Origin: Lachnospiraceae bacterium UBA7093
GTDB lineage: Bacteria > Bacillota > Clostridia > Lachnospirales > Lachnospiraceae
Direction: 5' to 3'
Assembly: GCA_002492465.1 (NCBI GenBank)
Contig: DKYT01000042.1
Span: 1-32,390 of the forward strand
Length of the DNA: 32,390 nt
The first letter of the stretch is position 1. Each line of letters begins with the position of its first letter. The position numbers and the translations under genes are program-made. A model generated the notes under the pieces. That model saw only the letters and a list, made by a program, of their open reading frames with translations. It did not search any database and was not told where the DNA came from. Shown piece by piece: positions 14,108-24,425 of the stretch.

Positions 14108-17100
14108 CTACTTCTTTCTTTTCCTGATTTTCGCCGTTTTTCTCCACAAAACAAGCAGAAGAAGCAAAGCGGCTCCGCCTGCCGTACCTGCCGGGATTAT
14201 CCATTTCCCGGAGCCTTTCTCCGCCACACAGAAGGACTGCTTCGTTCCCTTCATGTCCACCTGGAGGTAGCTTCCTCTTGCTTTGCTTTCCAGTTCCGTC
14301 CAGGCGCCTTCTGCATATCCCCATACCTCTGCATCCTGGTATGGATTATAAAGCCGGATGGCAAAGGTATCTCCAACGCCGATTTCCGCATTCTCCAGGG
14401 TAATATCATAAATCACATACTCTCTGCCCCGGATCTGCTCGGGAGGTTCTTCATCGCCAATGACCGCCTTCAGTACGGTATCCTCGGTAAAGCTCTGCTC
14501 TACCATGGCGTAGGGCTTTGAGATTTCTCCCCCTGTTCCCGATGCACTGCCGCCGCTCTCTACCACCGTCACATCCTCCTTATACTCTCCTGTTATCAGG
14601 AGATTGCCGGTCATAACCTGATCTGAGCAATCAGGCCATACGCCATAGTAACCTTCTCTTTTCGGAATTTCGGGATAAGTCAGGTCGGAAAGCTTTTCTC
14701 CGAACTTCACTTCCTGGGTGCCCAGGTATAAATCATCCACTCTGAAGGTAACCTTCAAATGCCGAAATTCTATGGGCAGGTTCTCCACCGTCAGCAATTC
14801 TTCGTAACTGATCGGCTCAGCCACTCCTACATAACTGATATTGTCGATCCCGTAAATCTTTTCGCCTACATAGCAGTTACCGCTTACCCTTGCTTCCTCC
14901 TCTTCCAGCATAGGATCGTCATAATTTGCCGTCTGTCCCGCAATAGCCCCCATTCTTCCTGCCGATGCGTTACAATCCGCCATTGCATAACAATCCTTTA
15001 TGGTATTGGCAAAGCCGGCGATACCGCCTACGTTTTTTCCCCCTGAAACGGAGCACAGGGAATAACAGCGTTTAATTACCGTCAGGGATTCGCCGCAAAT
15101 ACCGCCTGCGTAATCCCCTTCTGTACTTTCTACACTGCCGTACCCCTCCGAATCCACCACAATGCCATGCTTCATGTAGCCTACGATGCCTCCGGCGCCG
15201 TCTTTCTTTGCCGTTATATGTCCCTCATTGACACAGCCGGTGATCAGGCATTTGGTAAAATATCTCCTGCCCATCTGATAGTCCACGGTTCCCGCCGCAC
15301 TGTCTTCCGGGTCTTCCTCATCGATGGACATGGCTCCTGCAATGCCGCCTATGTTGATATCGCCCTTCACGATTCCCTGGTTGGTGCAATGTTCTGTCTT
15401 TCCTGTGGTAATGCTTTCCGTATTTTCCACATCTACGTCCTCATACATTTCCTCCAGGTTCAACTCGCTGTAATCGGTGATATTATCCGCCAGTATATTG
15501 AAGATCACGTTGATCTGATCGTTTACGGCACGGAGATCTTCGTTCAGCACATCGGAGTAATCGGAGGCATTGCCGCTGAGGCTTTGCAGGCTTCCCGACA
15601 TTCCTTTAAGCTGTTCGTGGAGTTTTTCCCTGTTTACGTCAAATTCCTGTCCCATTCTGGAAAAGCGGATGGGGGACTGTCCGTTTACATAATCTACCAT
15701 GCTTTTTGTGTCTCTGGATGCCTCCCTCACAGCGTTTACCGCATTCTGCAGCTGGTCCAGCACCTGCTCCATGGTCTTTCCCGCATTGCCGATCTGATCC
15801 AGGGTCTGCTGTCCAACCACATTGGAAACCACGCTTAAGCTGCTTAAAATGGAAGAGGTTGCCTTCGACATTTCTTCCAATTCCCTTGAAAGCTCCTCCA
15901 GCTGTTCCTGGCTGGCGCCGGAGCCGTTTTGAATCTCGCGGATAATGGCGTTGACCCTTTCAGCCGCTTCCTGATGCCGTTTGATGGCGCTGGTTATATC
16001 TTCTTTCGCGCCGCTGACCGCATGGTGCTTATCCAGCTTCTCAAAGGACAGGTATACCTGATAATTTTCGCCCATGTCCACATCAAACCCATAAACATCG
16101 TTGTCCTGCCTGCTGACAGACAGGCTCTGTCCATTCTGGTCTGTAGCCGAAATATCCCCCAGGGTGTACGCCCCATCAGGCACAACCGTCACAAGCGCCT
16201 GGTCTCCCCGAATTTCACAGGAAGCATTCCCGCTTAAATTGGAGCTTAACTTCACCACCGGCATTCTGGTGCTTTCTTCCTGATCCGGGTCTTCCTCCTG
16301 TTCAGGCTCCTCTTCTACAGTCTCCGGCTCCTGGAAAATTTGCGTAATATTGCTCATAAGCGGTTCCAGATGATATTCTATTCTTTCTATGCGGGCAACA
16401 GGGGACATATCCTCACCGGCTTCTTCCTCCTCTTCTGCTTCGCCCTCTGTCTGGCTCCCGCCGATATCCTCAGGTTGATTCTCTGTATCGGGATTCTCCT
16501 TTTCACTTTCCTCCCCTGACGCATCCTCCCCGGGCGTCCCATCTTCCGCTGCACCACCCTCGATTGTCCCGGTTTCCGGAACCTCCGGAACCTTTTCCTC
16601 CGAATCTCCCTTTTCTGTCTCTTCCGAATTGTCCTTATCGTTCTCTTCTTCTTTCAAGCTTCCCTGATCCTTTTCTTCTTCGGGATTCTTTTTTTCGTTT
16701 TCCTCCTCTTTTGGATTCTCCTTTTCAGAGTCTTCTTCCAGTTTCTCATTGTCTGCTTTTTTTTCGGTTAAAATTTCCCTGTTCTGTTCTGTACGATTGT
16801 GACTGTCTTCTTCCTCAACAGGCGGATTTTCCTCTCCCTGATAGCTAAAGTATGCCTCCACCCTTACATTTTCCGCTGGCATAACAAAGGTATAGCTGTT
16901 CTCATCCTCCTGCTGTACGCTGATATTTCTTCCTTCCGCATCTACCACCCGGATCCGGTCTAAACCATAATCCCTGTCAGGTTCCGTCAGGAGCTGTACC
17001 GTATCTCCTTCTGCGGGATAATACTGAAGACTTAATATGTTTCCACCTACTGTGGAAAGCAGCGTTAAGCGGTTGTAATCTGTCTCCACATATTCGCCGC

Positions 17101-18418
17101 TGATCTCCCCTGCATCCTTCAGGCGGTCTGCAAGCGCATATAATTCTCTGTTAATACCGGCAAAACTGTCCTCCGCCGCATAAACATCATCAAACACATC
17201 GGGAAGCATCTCCATAATATGTTCCATGCGCTCTGTTACCGCCTGCGCCTGATCCATATTGTCATTCACAAAATCCGTCATCTGCCCTGCAAGCGCATCC
17301 CCGGCGTCCACCGCCCCTTCGCTGTAGGAAACCAGCCCATCCAGGTCTTCTTTAATGATGTTTTTACCTTCCTGCATATCATCCAGGGTCTTTTCCATCA
17401 GATCGTGAAGCCGGTTTACCGCATGAAGCAGGGATGTAGCTTCGTCTATCTCAATGTAAGGCTCCATCTGCCCTACAATGCCCCCCACATCCTTTCTTCC
17501 GTACACCACTCCGTGATTGGTACATGCAGACAACACGCCTGACTGTCTTCCGGCAATACCTCCGATATTATATCCGGTATGCTCATAGCCTACCCTTCCG
17601 TAGTTGACACATCCGGTAATCGTGCCATCCGAATGGCCGGCAATACCCCCTGTGTCCACGCCGCTGAAAAGCTCCGTCTCCGATTCCCCCAGGCTGATGC
17701 TCAGGAAAATACCCACGCCCATTTCATCGTCCTCTTCCACCCACTGGGTATCGTTGTTGATGCAGGCATGATTGGTGCAGCGGGTAACGGTACCGTGGTT
17801 TTTCCCAACAATTCCTCCTGTGGAATAATAGCCTGTAACCCGCCCTCCTGCGGTACTGCTCTGTATCACGCCGTTTCCCTCATTAACGCCCACCAAGCCG
17901 CCTACTGTATTCCTGCCGCTTACATTTCCCCGGAAGCTGCAATTGTAAATGGTTCCGTAATTGACGCCGCACAGTCCGCCGATACACTCCTTCTCCTGGG
18001 TAGCTGTTACCTCTCCTTTCAGAGTCAGATTTTCTACTACGCCGCCCTTTTCAATATAACGAAACAGCCCTGCCACATATCCGTCGCCGCTATAACAGAA
18101 CCCCGACACGGTGTGCCCCTGCCCGTCAAAGACCCCGGCAAAAACCGGCACCGTACCGAAATCTGTATCTGTCAGGTCAATATCTTCCTGCAAAAGAACT
18201 CTCTTATTGGACGACCACTTATCTATGTAACAGTTCTCTGCAAAGGTAAGAAAGTCCTTTGTATTTCTGATCTCTATGACCTCTTTTTCCTGCTCTTCCG
18301 GTTCCTCTATCGCTGTCTTTTCTTCCGCTCTCAGCTCCCGTACCGGAAACATACTGCAGATCAACGTCAAAGCCATCCCCAGGGATATTGCTTTTAAAAG
18401 AAGTTTTTTATTTTTCAT
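14108..18418 (-). CDS. Large secreted GLUG-repeat protein anchored by a C-terminal membrane segment
   Basis: A 1436-aa surface protein with a signal peptide (1-31, ending LRA-EE). The domain order is nearly mirror-like: GLUG-type repeats GGLVG/GGIAG (about 115-315), a long helical region (320-440), a beta repeat like bacterial InlB-type domains (450-525), a Glu/Lys/Asn-rich disordered linker (525-720), a second beta repeat (725-797), a second helical region (800-990), and a second GLUG block (1010-1180). A C-terminal beta domain, one membrane helix (about 1408-1427) and a basic tail (KTAKIRKRKK) close it. There is no LPXTG motif. Its start overlaps the MMPL stop by 11 bp, so it is made with that exporter. 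Probably an extracellular partner of the transporter; the role is inferred. Confidence 0.85.
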   Translation of the reverse strand: MKNKKLLLKAISLGMALTLICSMFPVRELRAEEKTAIEEPEEQEKEVIEIRNTKDFLTFAENCYIDKWSSNKRVLLQEDIDLTDTDFGTVPVFAGVFDGQGHTVSGFCYSGDGYVAGLFRYIEKGGVVENLTLKGEVTATQEKECIGGLCGVNYGTIYNCSFRGNVSGRNTVGGLVGVNEGNGVIQSSTAGGRVTGYYSTGGIVGKNHGTVTRCTNHACINNDTQWVEEDDEMGVGIFLSISLGESETELFSGVDTGGIAGHSDGTITGCVNYGRVGYEHTGYNIGGIAGRQSGVLSACTNHGVVYGRKDVGGIVGQMEPYIEIDEATSLLHAVNRLHDLMEKTLDDMQEGKNIIKEDLDGLVSYSEGAVDAGDALAGQMTDFVNDNMDQAQAVTERMEHIMEMLPDVFDDVYAAEDSFAGINRELYALADRLKDAGEISGEYVETDYNRLTLLSTVGGNILSLQYYPAEGDTVQLLTEPDRDYGLDRIRVVDAEGRNISVQQEDENSYTFVMPAENVRVEAYFSYQGEENPPVEEEDSHNRTEQNREILTEKKADNEKLEEDSEKENPKEEENEKKNPEEEKDQGSLKEEENDKDNSEETEKGDSEEKVPEVPETGTIEGGAAEDGTPGEDASGEESEKENPDTENQPEDIGGSQTEGEAEEEEEAGEDMSPVARIERIEYHLEPLMSNITQIFQEPETVEEEPEQEEDPDQEESTRMPVVKLSSNLSGNASCEIRGDQALVTVVPDGAYTLGDISATDQNGQSLSVSRQDNDVYGFDVDMGENYQVYLSFEKLDKHHAVSGAKEDITSAIKRHQEAAERVNAIIREIQNGSGASQEQLEELSRELEEMSKATSSILSSLSVVSNVVGQQTLDQIGNAGKTMEQVLDQLQNAVNAVREASRDTKSMVDYVNGQSPIRFSRMGQEFDVNREKLHEQLKGMSGSLQSLSGNASDYSDVLNEDLRAVNDQINVIFNILADNITDYSELNLEEMYEDVDVENTESITTGKTEHCTNQGIVKGDINIGGIAGAMSIDEEDPEDSAAGTVDYQMGRRYFTKCLITGCVNEGHITAKKDGAGGIVGYMKHGIVVDSEGYGSVESTEGDYAGGICGESLTVIKRCYSLCSVSGGKNVGGIAGFANTIKDCYAMADCNASAGRMGAIAGQTANYDDPMLEEEEARVSGNCYVGEKIYGIDNISYVGVAEPISYEELLTVENLPIEFRHLKVTFRVDDLYLGTQEVKFGEKLSDLTYPEIPKREGYYGVWPDCSDQVMTGNLLITGEYKEDVTVVESGGSASGTGGEISKPYAMVEQSFTEDTVLKAVIGDEEPPEQIRGREYVIYDITLENAEIGVGDTFAIRLYNPYQDAEVWGYAEGAWTELESKARGSYLQVDMKGTKQSFCVAEKGSGKWIIPAGTAGGAALLLLLVLWRKTAKIRKRKK

Positions 18419-20900
18419 CCTCTTCCTCCTTTTCCTGCTGTATCAGCAACGCAAGATCCTGATTATGATCCTCCCTGATCTCCATTTTTCCCATATTCAC
18501 AAACAAGCTTGCATCTCCCCGTATAAAGCCATGCATTTCACCGATAACAGCTCCGTTGATCTGTCCCTGGACATACCCGTCTACCCGCATAAGCCCGGTA
18601 TTTTTCTCCAGCTTAATAGGAATGGACACCGCAAAGGAAGTTTTTTCAATAATCTTCTCTCCCAGCAAAAGAATCTGGGGCAGAACGAACATAACCACCA
18701 CAATAGACATAATGGTTCCCCGTCCCAGGCACTGGCCAATACCGCAGATGGCGCCGTCAGAGGACATCTGTCCAATGAGAATACCGGCAAGAGCAAGCAT
18801 GGAACCTGATGTCACGATGGTGGGAAAAGCAAAGTTCATTGTCTCAATAATCGCTTCCTTCTTGGACATTTTATTTTTCAATTCCATAAACCGCCCTGAA
18901 ATTACAATGGCGTAATCGATATTAGCGCCCATCTGAATGGAGCTTACAATCAGATAACTCATAAAGAACACATTCTTATGCTGAACTGCCGGTACGGAAA
19001 AATTCAGCCAGATCACACCCTGAATCACCATGATCAGCAGCACCGGCATTCCGGCGGACATAAAAGTAAACAGCAGCACCACCAGCACCGCCATAATAGA
19101 GACTACGTTCACCACCTTATTATCCCTCTGAAAGGTTTTATAAAGGTCGTACTGACTGGTCGCTTCCCCCGGTATCAGAATCGTCCCTTCATAATACTTT
19201 CCTGCAATCTCGTGCATCTCATCCAGAAAAGCAAAAGTCTCATCCCCCTCCTCAGGCAGGTTCAGATACACCAGCATACGGCTGTAGGACTCGCCTTGCA
19301 GCTGATCCAGCGCGATCTGCATTTTGGTATGCGCCTCCTCCAGCGTATCCATCAAATCATCGTCCAATGACACATACCCCTCGTCTACCTCATCGTACAA
19401 AAACATAAAAATATCGATCAGCGGAACGCTGTAGGTAGACAATCCGTTTATGATCTTGGCGTAGTTCTCGTCATTTACCGCATACGCCATATACAGCACC
19501 TGGGCGACTTCATAGTCCAGCTCCAAGAGCTCTGAAAATTCTCTTGCCGTCAGCTTATCGGTAAGCATATACCCATCCATTGCCTCCGTATTAGCAAGAC
19601 CCATGGTATAGTCCACCTCATCCCTTGCATCCAGCTCCGCCAAAAGCTTTTTCTCCTTCTCATAGCTGCCTGCCGGCACCACCAACGCTACCATATTGGT
19701 ATCCCCGAAGCTTTCCCGGATCATTTCATCCACCACCATAGCGTCGCTCTGCACCGGCGTTTCCAGTTTGGTATATCCATATACATAAGGACATTTGGAG
19801 GAAACCAGGTAGGCGCCTATAATCAACACCAAAAACAGGGGCGGCATTATGTATTTCGTGGCATAGGCAAATTTCCCCACAAAAGGAATCTTGGGAATAA
19901 AGCTTTTATGCCTGGTTTTATCCATTGCATTGCCAAAAAGCATGAGCAGCCCCGGCATCAAAAGGAAAACCGCCAAAAGACTGAGCACAATGGCACGGAT
20001 CAGGCACAAAGCCATATCGCTGCCAATGCCAAACTGCATAAACATCATAGCGATCAGACCGCCTACTGTCGTCAGGGAACTGGAGGAAATCTCCGGAATT
20101 GCCTTACTTAAGGCGACAATATCCGCCTCCCTGACAGACAGCTTCTGATGTTCCTCCTTATATCGATTGCAGAAAATCACAGCATAGTCAATGGACAGTG
20201 CCAGCTGCAGCACAATGGTCACAGAATTAGATACGAAGGAAATCGTTCCCATAAAAAAGTTGGTGCCCTTGGTGATCAATGCCGCGGCACAGAAGGTCAA
20301 AAGCAGCACCGGCACCTCCGCCCAGGTTTCCGAAGTCAGCAGCAGCACGGAAACCACCACAATCGCCACAAGCACGCTGATCACCTGCATCTCACTGGCA
20401 ATCTGCTCCGCAGAAGCGTCTCCCATGGAAGTAGACACATAAAAGTCATATCCCTCCAGCAGCCCTTCCACCTCCGCTAACGCCTCCAGGGCACGCTCAT
20501 CCGTTTCCTCATATCCAAAGGTGATATCATATAACGCCGAAAAATTGTTGTAATGATCTGTTGTTCTGTCAAAGGTCATCATAATCACATCTTCCAGCTC
20601 TTCTATCTTTTTCGAAAGCCTCTCAGCCTCGCTGTAGGATATGTTCGTTACCATCACCTTTGCCGTTCCATAAGTTACAAACTGCTCCTCCATTCGGTCA
20701 AGACCCTGCCGGGTTTCCGTGGTTTTCGGCAAGTATGCCGACATTGCGTTCTCCACCTTTACCCAATTCATTGACACTACTGAAAAAATCAGGGCAATGC
20801 CAAAGAGCAAAAAGAATAGATTCCGCCTGTCCACAATGAAGGTTGCGACTTTTATCATGGTTCCGCCATCTTCTTTGTTTTTACCTGGCTTCGCTGCCAT
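18408..20900 (-). CDS. MMPL/RND-family membrane exporter
   Basis: An 830-aa protein with the RND layout: TM1 (about 27-47), a first extracellular domain, a bundle of five or six helices (about 170-340), a second extracellular domain (about 365-570) and a second helix bundle (about 575-755). The conserved SIDYAVIFCNRY and NIDYAVIISGRF-like segments (charged residues in TM4 and TM10 that carry the proton) are present, as is the paired internal repeat. MMPL proteins export lipids or peptides. After the last helix the tail carries an unusual repeat-rich hydrophilic stretch (GYVQGQINGAVIGEMHGFIRGD). AAAGGAG lies 10 bp before the ATG. Translation is coupled with the GLUG protein downstream. Confidence 0.92.
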   Translation of the reverse strand: MAAKPGKNKEDGGTMIKVATFIVDRRNLFFLLFGIALIFSVVSMNWVKVENAMSAYLPKTTETRQGLDRMEEQFVTYGTAKVMVTNISYSEAERLSKKIEELEDVIMMTFDRTTDHYNNFSALYDITFGYEETDERALEALAEVEGLLEGYDFYVSTSMGDASAEQIASEMQVISVLVAIVVVSVLLLTSETWAEVPVLLLTFCAAALITKGTNFFMGTISFVSNSVTIVLQLALSIDYAVIFCNRYKEEHQKLSVREADIVALSKAIPEISSSSLTTVGGLIAMMFMQFGIGSDMALCLIRAIVLSLLAVFLLMPGLLMLFGNAMDKTRHKSFIPKIPFVGKFAYATKYIMPPLFLVLIIGAYLVSSKCPYVYGYTKLETPVQSDAMVVDEMIRESFGDTNMVALVVPAGSYEKEKKLLAELDARDEVDYTMGLANTEAMDGYMLTDKLTAREFSELLELDYEVAQVLYMAYAVNDENYAKIINGLSTYSVPLIDIFMFLYDEVDEGYVSLDDDLMDTLEEAHTKMQIALDQLQGESYSRMLVYLNLPEEGDETFAFLDEMHEIAGKYYEGTILIPGEATSQYDLYKTFQRDNKVVNVVSIMAVLVVLLFTFMSAGMPVLLIMVIQGVIWLNFSVPAVQHKNVFFMSYLIVSSIQMGANIDYAIVISGRFMELKNKMSKKEAIIETMNFAFPTIVTSGSMLALAGILIGQMSSDGAICGIGQCLGRGTIMSIVVVMFVLPQILLLGEKIIEKTSFAVSIPIKLEKNTGLMRVDGYVQGQINGAVIGEMHGFIRGDASLFVNMGKMEIREDHNQDLALLIQQEKEEEDEK

Positions 20901-20940
20901 TTTCTATCCACTCCTTTATATGAATTTTTTTGCAGAAAAT

Positions 20941-20969
20941 ATTGTAGTCTTTTCCTTTCGATTTAGCAA
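20941..20969 (-). promoter_or_regulatory. Promoter of the MMPL / GLUG operon
   Basis: On the minus strand TTGCTA (20964-20969) and TACAAT (20941-20946) are 17 bp apart, 40 bp upstream of the MMPL start. The rest of the 254-bp divergent gap holds AT-rich sequence; no clear promoter toward the rightward gene was found. Confidence 0.6.
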
Positions 20970-21154
20970 TGGACATATGGACCCTCAATGCCCAAAAAAC
21001 AGTCAATACGCTTCCATTTGCCTTATTTTTGGACACGGATCCCCGGTTTGCCCATTTTTCGGCAAAAAAAAATAAGGTACAGTACAGACACAGCATTCCT
21101 TTTACCGCTGAACAAGGTACTATCTAAAATCACTTATCAGAAGGAGGTTCTACC

Positions 21155-22402
21155 ATGAACGAAATATTTACATCTCTATTTAGCGGAGGACTCTGGGCCG
21201 TTATAAAAGCCCTGTTGATCCTTCTCCTTGCATTTATCACCGCCGCCATCGTGAAATCTCTGGTGGTTAAACTATTTACCAAAACCAAACTAAACGCCCT
21301 GCTTGGGCGGGAGGGTTCTGCTTCAGGAGTGGAGGGTCAGATAAACAGCCAACGGGAAAAAACCGTAAATTTTATTGGGAAGCTGGTTCATCTCCTTGTT
21401 TTCCTGCTCTTTATCCCCGGCATCTTTGAGAACCTGGGCATGAGAGAGGTTTCCTCTCCTATTTTAAATATCCTGAATACTCTGTGGGGATACCTGCCAA
21501 ACATCCTTGCGGCTGTACTGGTTTTGTGGGTCGGTTTTTTCATTGCCCGGCTGGTACGTGAACTTTTGATTCCGGTATTTGACAAACTTAAGATAAACGC
21601 CCTGCAGGAAAAAGCCGGAATACAGGTTGCTGCTGCCGGCAAACTCTCCAACACACTCTCTTACATTGTATATGTACTGATTTTAATCCCGGTGATGATC
21701 GCTGCCTTACAGGTCTTGAACATTCAGGCAGTTTCCGCCCCGGCAATCAGGATGCTTGATACCATTTTTACCTTCATTCCCAATATATTTGCCTCTCTGG
21801 TTATCATTATCATCGGATGTATGGTTGCCAGATTCTCAGGCAGCATTGTAGAAAACCTGATCGCCTCCGCCGGTCTCGATGCAAAGCTTTCCCAGCAGCT
21901 GTCCGATAAAGGGAAACCCTTTGTGCTGTCAAAGGTAATCGGCACAATTATCCATATCGTTATGGTTATCTTCTTCGTTGTGGAAAGTTTCGGCGTACTA
22001 CATTTGGAGGTTCTTACAAATATTGGAAACGCAGTCATAGGGTATATGCCCTGCGTTCTCGCTTCCGCCCTGATTCTCCTTGCCTGTTATATTTGCGATG
22101 GATTCATGGGAAAAGCGCTTGCCAAAAACGGTCATGCCGGTTTTGCCCTGATTTCCAGGATCATCATTTATACCATCGGTATTTTTATGGTGCTGAATGA
22201 ACTTGGAATCGCTACTGAAATTGTAACCACCGCATTTATTCTGATCATCGCCGCCCTCTCTGTGGCATTTGCTATCGCTTTTGGTTTAGGAGGCAGAGAC
22301 TTTGCAGCAAAAATCCTGAAAAACCTGGAAAAGACATGCGCTACTTCAAACAGCGCTGCAGACGATGCCATAGAAACTGCCGGAAAGAGTCAGTCTAAAT
22401 AG
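21155..22402 (+). CDS. MscS-related membrane protein with conserved TM-helix repeats
   Basis: A 415-aa polytopic protein built from repeated helix units (PF05552-like TM_helix): the pattern LPNILAAVLVLWVGFFIARLVRELL is echoed by IPNIFASLVIIIIGCMVARFSGSIV and MPCVLASALILLACYICDGF. It ends with a segment resembling the pore-lining beginning of MscS (ALSVAFAIAFGLGGRDFAAKIL) but lacks the MscS beta domain. Such proteins are thought to be mechanosensitive or small-conductance channels; that is inference. AAGGAGG precedes the ATG. It is the first gene of a rightward cluster with DUF308 and radical SAM genes. Confidence 0.85.
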   Translation: MNEIFTSLFSGGLWAVIKALLILLLAFITAAIVKSLVVKLFTKTKLNALLGREGSASGVEGQINSQREKTVNFIGKLVHLLVFLLFIPGIFENLGMREVSSPILNILNTLWGYLPNILAAVLVLWVGFFIARLVRELLIPVFDKLKINALQEKAGIQVAAAGKLSNTLSYIVYVLILIPVMIAALQVLNIQAVSAPAIRMLDTIFTFIPNIFASLVIIIIGCMVARFSGSIVENLIASAGLDAKLSQQLSDKGKPFVLSKVIGTIIHIVMVIFFVVESFGVLHLEVLTNIGNAVIGYMPCVLASALILLACYICDGFMGKALAKNGHAGFALISRIIIYTIGIFMVLNELGIATEIVTTAFILIIAALSVAFAIAFGLGGRDFAAKILKNLEKTCATSNSAADDAIETAGKSQSK

Positions 22403-22436
22403 CAATTTAAATATAAGGAGTAAAGGAGGGATCCTT

Positions 22437-22979
22437 TTGTTACAGCTAAAGATCGCCAAAGCAGGCTATATCCTAATTTCAGTCATTTTTTATTTTTTCG
22501 GTGTCATTTGTATCCTTTCAACGGATATCAACGCAAAAACAGGCGCCATGGCAGGCGGTGTGATTCTCATCGCATATGGCGTAATCAAGATAACAGGCTA
22601 TCTCTCCAAGGATCTTTTCTGCCTGGCGTTTCAATACGATCTCGCCTGCGGTTTATTTTTGATCGTGCTTGGCATTCTTGTTCTCGCCGTCAATGCCGGA
22701 TTTGAACATCATCTGCTGTCAGGCATGGGCGCTTTGGTTTTACTGGACAGCCTGCTCTCCATTCAGACGGCGCTGGACGCACAAAAATTTGGTCTTTCCA
22801 CATGGTATGTCATCCTGATCGCCTCCATCCTCTCCGGAACCCTGGGCGCTGTTCTGATCGTCCGGCACACCTTAATGACAGCCGGACTTGCCCTTCTTGC
22901 CGAAGGATTTATGAGACAATACATTGTCCAGTGTACCGTCCGCTTATCCCCTGCCGCCAAGAGACTTGCCCGGGAGTAA
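22437..22979 (+). CDS. DUF308/HdeD-like small membrane protein
   Basis: A 180-aa protein of about six short membrane helices, matching the HdeD/DUF308 pattern of repeated hydrophobic pairs. It starts at a TTG (22437) with GGAGG ahead of it, 34 bp after the preceding gene. HdeD-type proteins are connected with acid or membrane stress in other bacteria, without known biochemistry. It probably works with the MscS-like protein as part of a membrane-stress cluster; that is inference. Confidence 0.75.
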   Translation: MLQLKIAKAGYILISVIFYFFGVICILSTDINAKTGAMAGGVILIAYGVIKITGYLSKDLFCLAFQYDLACGLFLIVLGILVLAVNAGFEHHLLSGMGALVLLDSLLSIQTALDAQKFGLSTWYVILIASILSGTLGAVLIVRHTLMTAGLALLAEGFMRQYIVQCTVRLSPAAKRLARE

Positions 22980-23069
22980 GATCTCTGATTCCGCCAGCAG
23001 CGGTTTTACAAAAGAACCTTTTACAAATAAGGAAATTTTCATGCAGATAAAAGAAAGGAGTACTACATT

Positions 23070-24425
23070 ATGAACGCATCAACAACATTGAAAAAATTTG
23101 GTCTGGAACAGGCGTTCCACTATATTTACAAGGATCCTGAAAAGAATATGCTTAAGATTATGGACTGGGCTGATAAATTTGCAGGCGACGATTTCGTTTC
23201 CCAGAGAAAGATGATCCGGGAAGTAATCACCAATCCTAAACATCCATATTATCCCTATGTCCGCCGTCTTTTCACGGACATAGACCCTAATGTGACAAAG
23301 ACCCTTGCCGTAAACTTTTTTATTAACGCCGCTTTGATTGGCTGGCCAAAGGAGGAGGAACTGCGCAAAAAATACGACTGTAATATTCCCTGGGCAATCC
23401 TTTTAGACCCCACCTCAGCCTGCAATCTTCACTGCACAGGCTGTTGGGCGGCAGAATACGGAAATAAACTGAATCTGTCCTATGATGAGATAGACGACAT
23501 TATCCAACAGGGAAAAGAACTGGGCGTGTACATGTACATTTATACCGGAGGGGAACCTCTGGTTCGGAAAAAAGACTTGATCCGGCTGTGTGAAAAGCAT
23601 TCTGACTGCGTATTTCTGTGCTTTACAAATGCAACCCTGATCGATGAAGAATTCGCAGATGAAATGCTGCGGGTAGGTAATTTCGTCCCGGCAATTTCTC
23701 TGGAGGGATTTGAAGACGCCACCAACCAGCGACGGGGCAGCGGCGTTTATCAAAAAGTACTGTATGCTTTATCGCTTCTTCGAAGCAAAAAGCTGGTCTA
23801 CGGAATTTCCTCCTGCTATACCAGCGCTAATTATGAATCCATCACCTCGGAAGAATACCTGGATAAGCTAATTGAAATGGGAGCCTGGTTCATCTGGTAT
23901 TTCCATTACATGCCTGTGGGAAACGATGCGGTTCCTGAGCTGATGCCTACGCCCACCCAGCGCAAAGGCGTCTATGAAAAGATACGCCGGTACCGCCTGG
24001 AAAAACCGCTGTTCGCCATGGATTTCCAAAACGATGCGGAATATGTAGGCGGCTGTATCGCAGGCGGACACCGTTATCTCCATATTAATGCAAACGGCGA
24101 TATAGATCCCTGCGTATTTGTCCACTATTCCGATTCCAATATCCGGGAAAAGTCTCTTCTGGAGGCGCTGCGCTCCCCTATGCTGATGGCATATCACGAC
24201 AGGCAGCCTTTTAACAAGAATATGCTGCGCCCCTGCCCTATGCTTGAAAATCCTGAAAAGCTCCGTGAAATGGTCCGGTGCTCCGGCGCTCATTCCACCG
24301 ATCTGCAGTCTCCGGAAAGCGTAGACCATCTCTGTGCCAAATGTGACCGCTACGCACAGAATTGGAAGCCGGCAGCGGAGGAGTTGTGGCAAAACAGCCC
24401 CCGAAATAAAGAAAAAAACCTATAA
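23070..24425 (+). CDS. Radical SAM protein with SPASM-like C terminus
   Basis: A 451-aa iron-sulfur enzyme. The 4Fe-4S/SAM motif C118-NLH-C122-TG-C125 is intact and followed by the GGEPL stretch of SAM binding. The C-terminal part has further cysteines (GGCIAGG ... DPCVF, then PCPML, VRCSG and CAKC) that suggest one or two auxiliary clusters as in SPASM or Twitch proteins. The N-terminal 100 residues are an extra helical region. AGAAAGGAG precedes the ATG by 8 bp. The substrate is not evident; no short precursor peptide gene was found next to it, so RiPP maturation is not supported. Its stop overlaps the convergent TetR gene by 6 bp. Confidence 0.85.
   Translation: MNASTTLKKFGLEQAFHYIYKDPEKNMLKIMDWADKFAGDDFVSQRKMIREVITNPKHPYYPYVRRLFTDIDPNVTKTLAVNFFINAALIGWPKEEELRKKYDCNIPWAILLDPTSACNLHCTGCWAAEYGNKLNLSYDEIDDIIQQGKELGVYMYIYTGGEPLVRKKDLIRLCEKHSDCVFLCFTNATLIDEEFADEMLRVGNFVPAISLEGFEDATNQRRGSGVYQKVLYALSLLRSKKLVYGISSCYTSANYESITSEEYLDKLIEMGAWFIWYFHYMPVGNDAVPELMPTPTQRKGVYEKIRRYRLEKPLFAMDFQNDAEYVGGCIAGGHRYLHINANGDIDPCVFVHYSDSNIREKSLLEALRSPMLMAYHDRQPFNKNMLRPCPMLENPEKLREMVRCSGAHSTDLQSPESVDHLCAKCDRYAQNWKPAAEELWQNSPRNKEKNL

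Noticed and set aside
15167..18397. Several long rightward frames inside the GLUG gene
   Set aside because: They are antisense shadows of one intact 1436-codon gene and contain no signals of their own.
23070..24425. RiPP-type gene cluster around the radical SAM enzyme
   Set aside because: No short precursor peptide gene with a leader or a recognisable core was found within the adjoining gaps, and the partners are membrane proteins.
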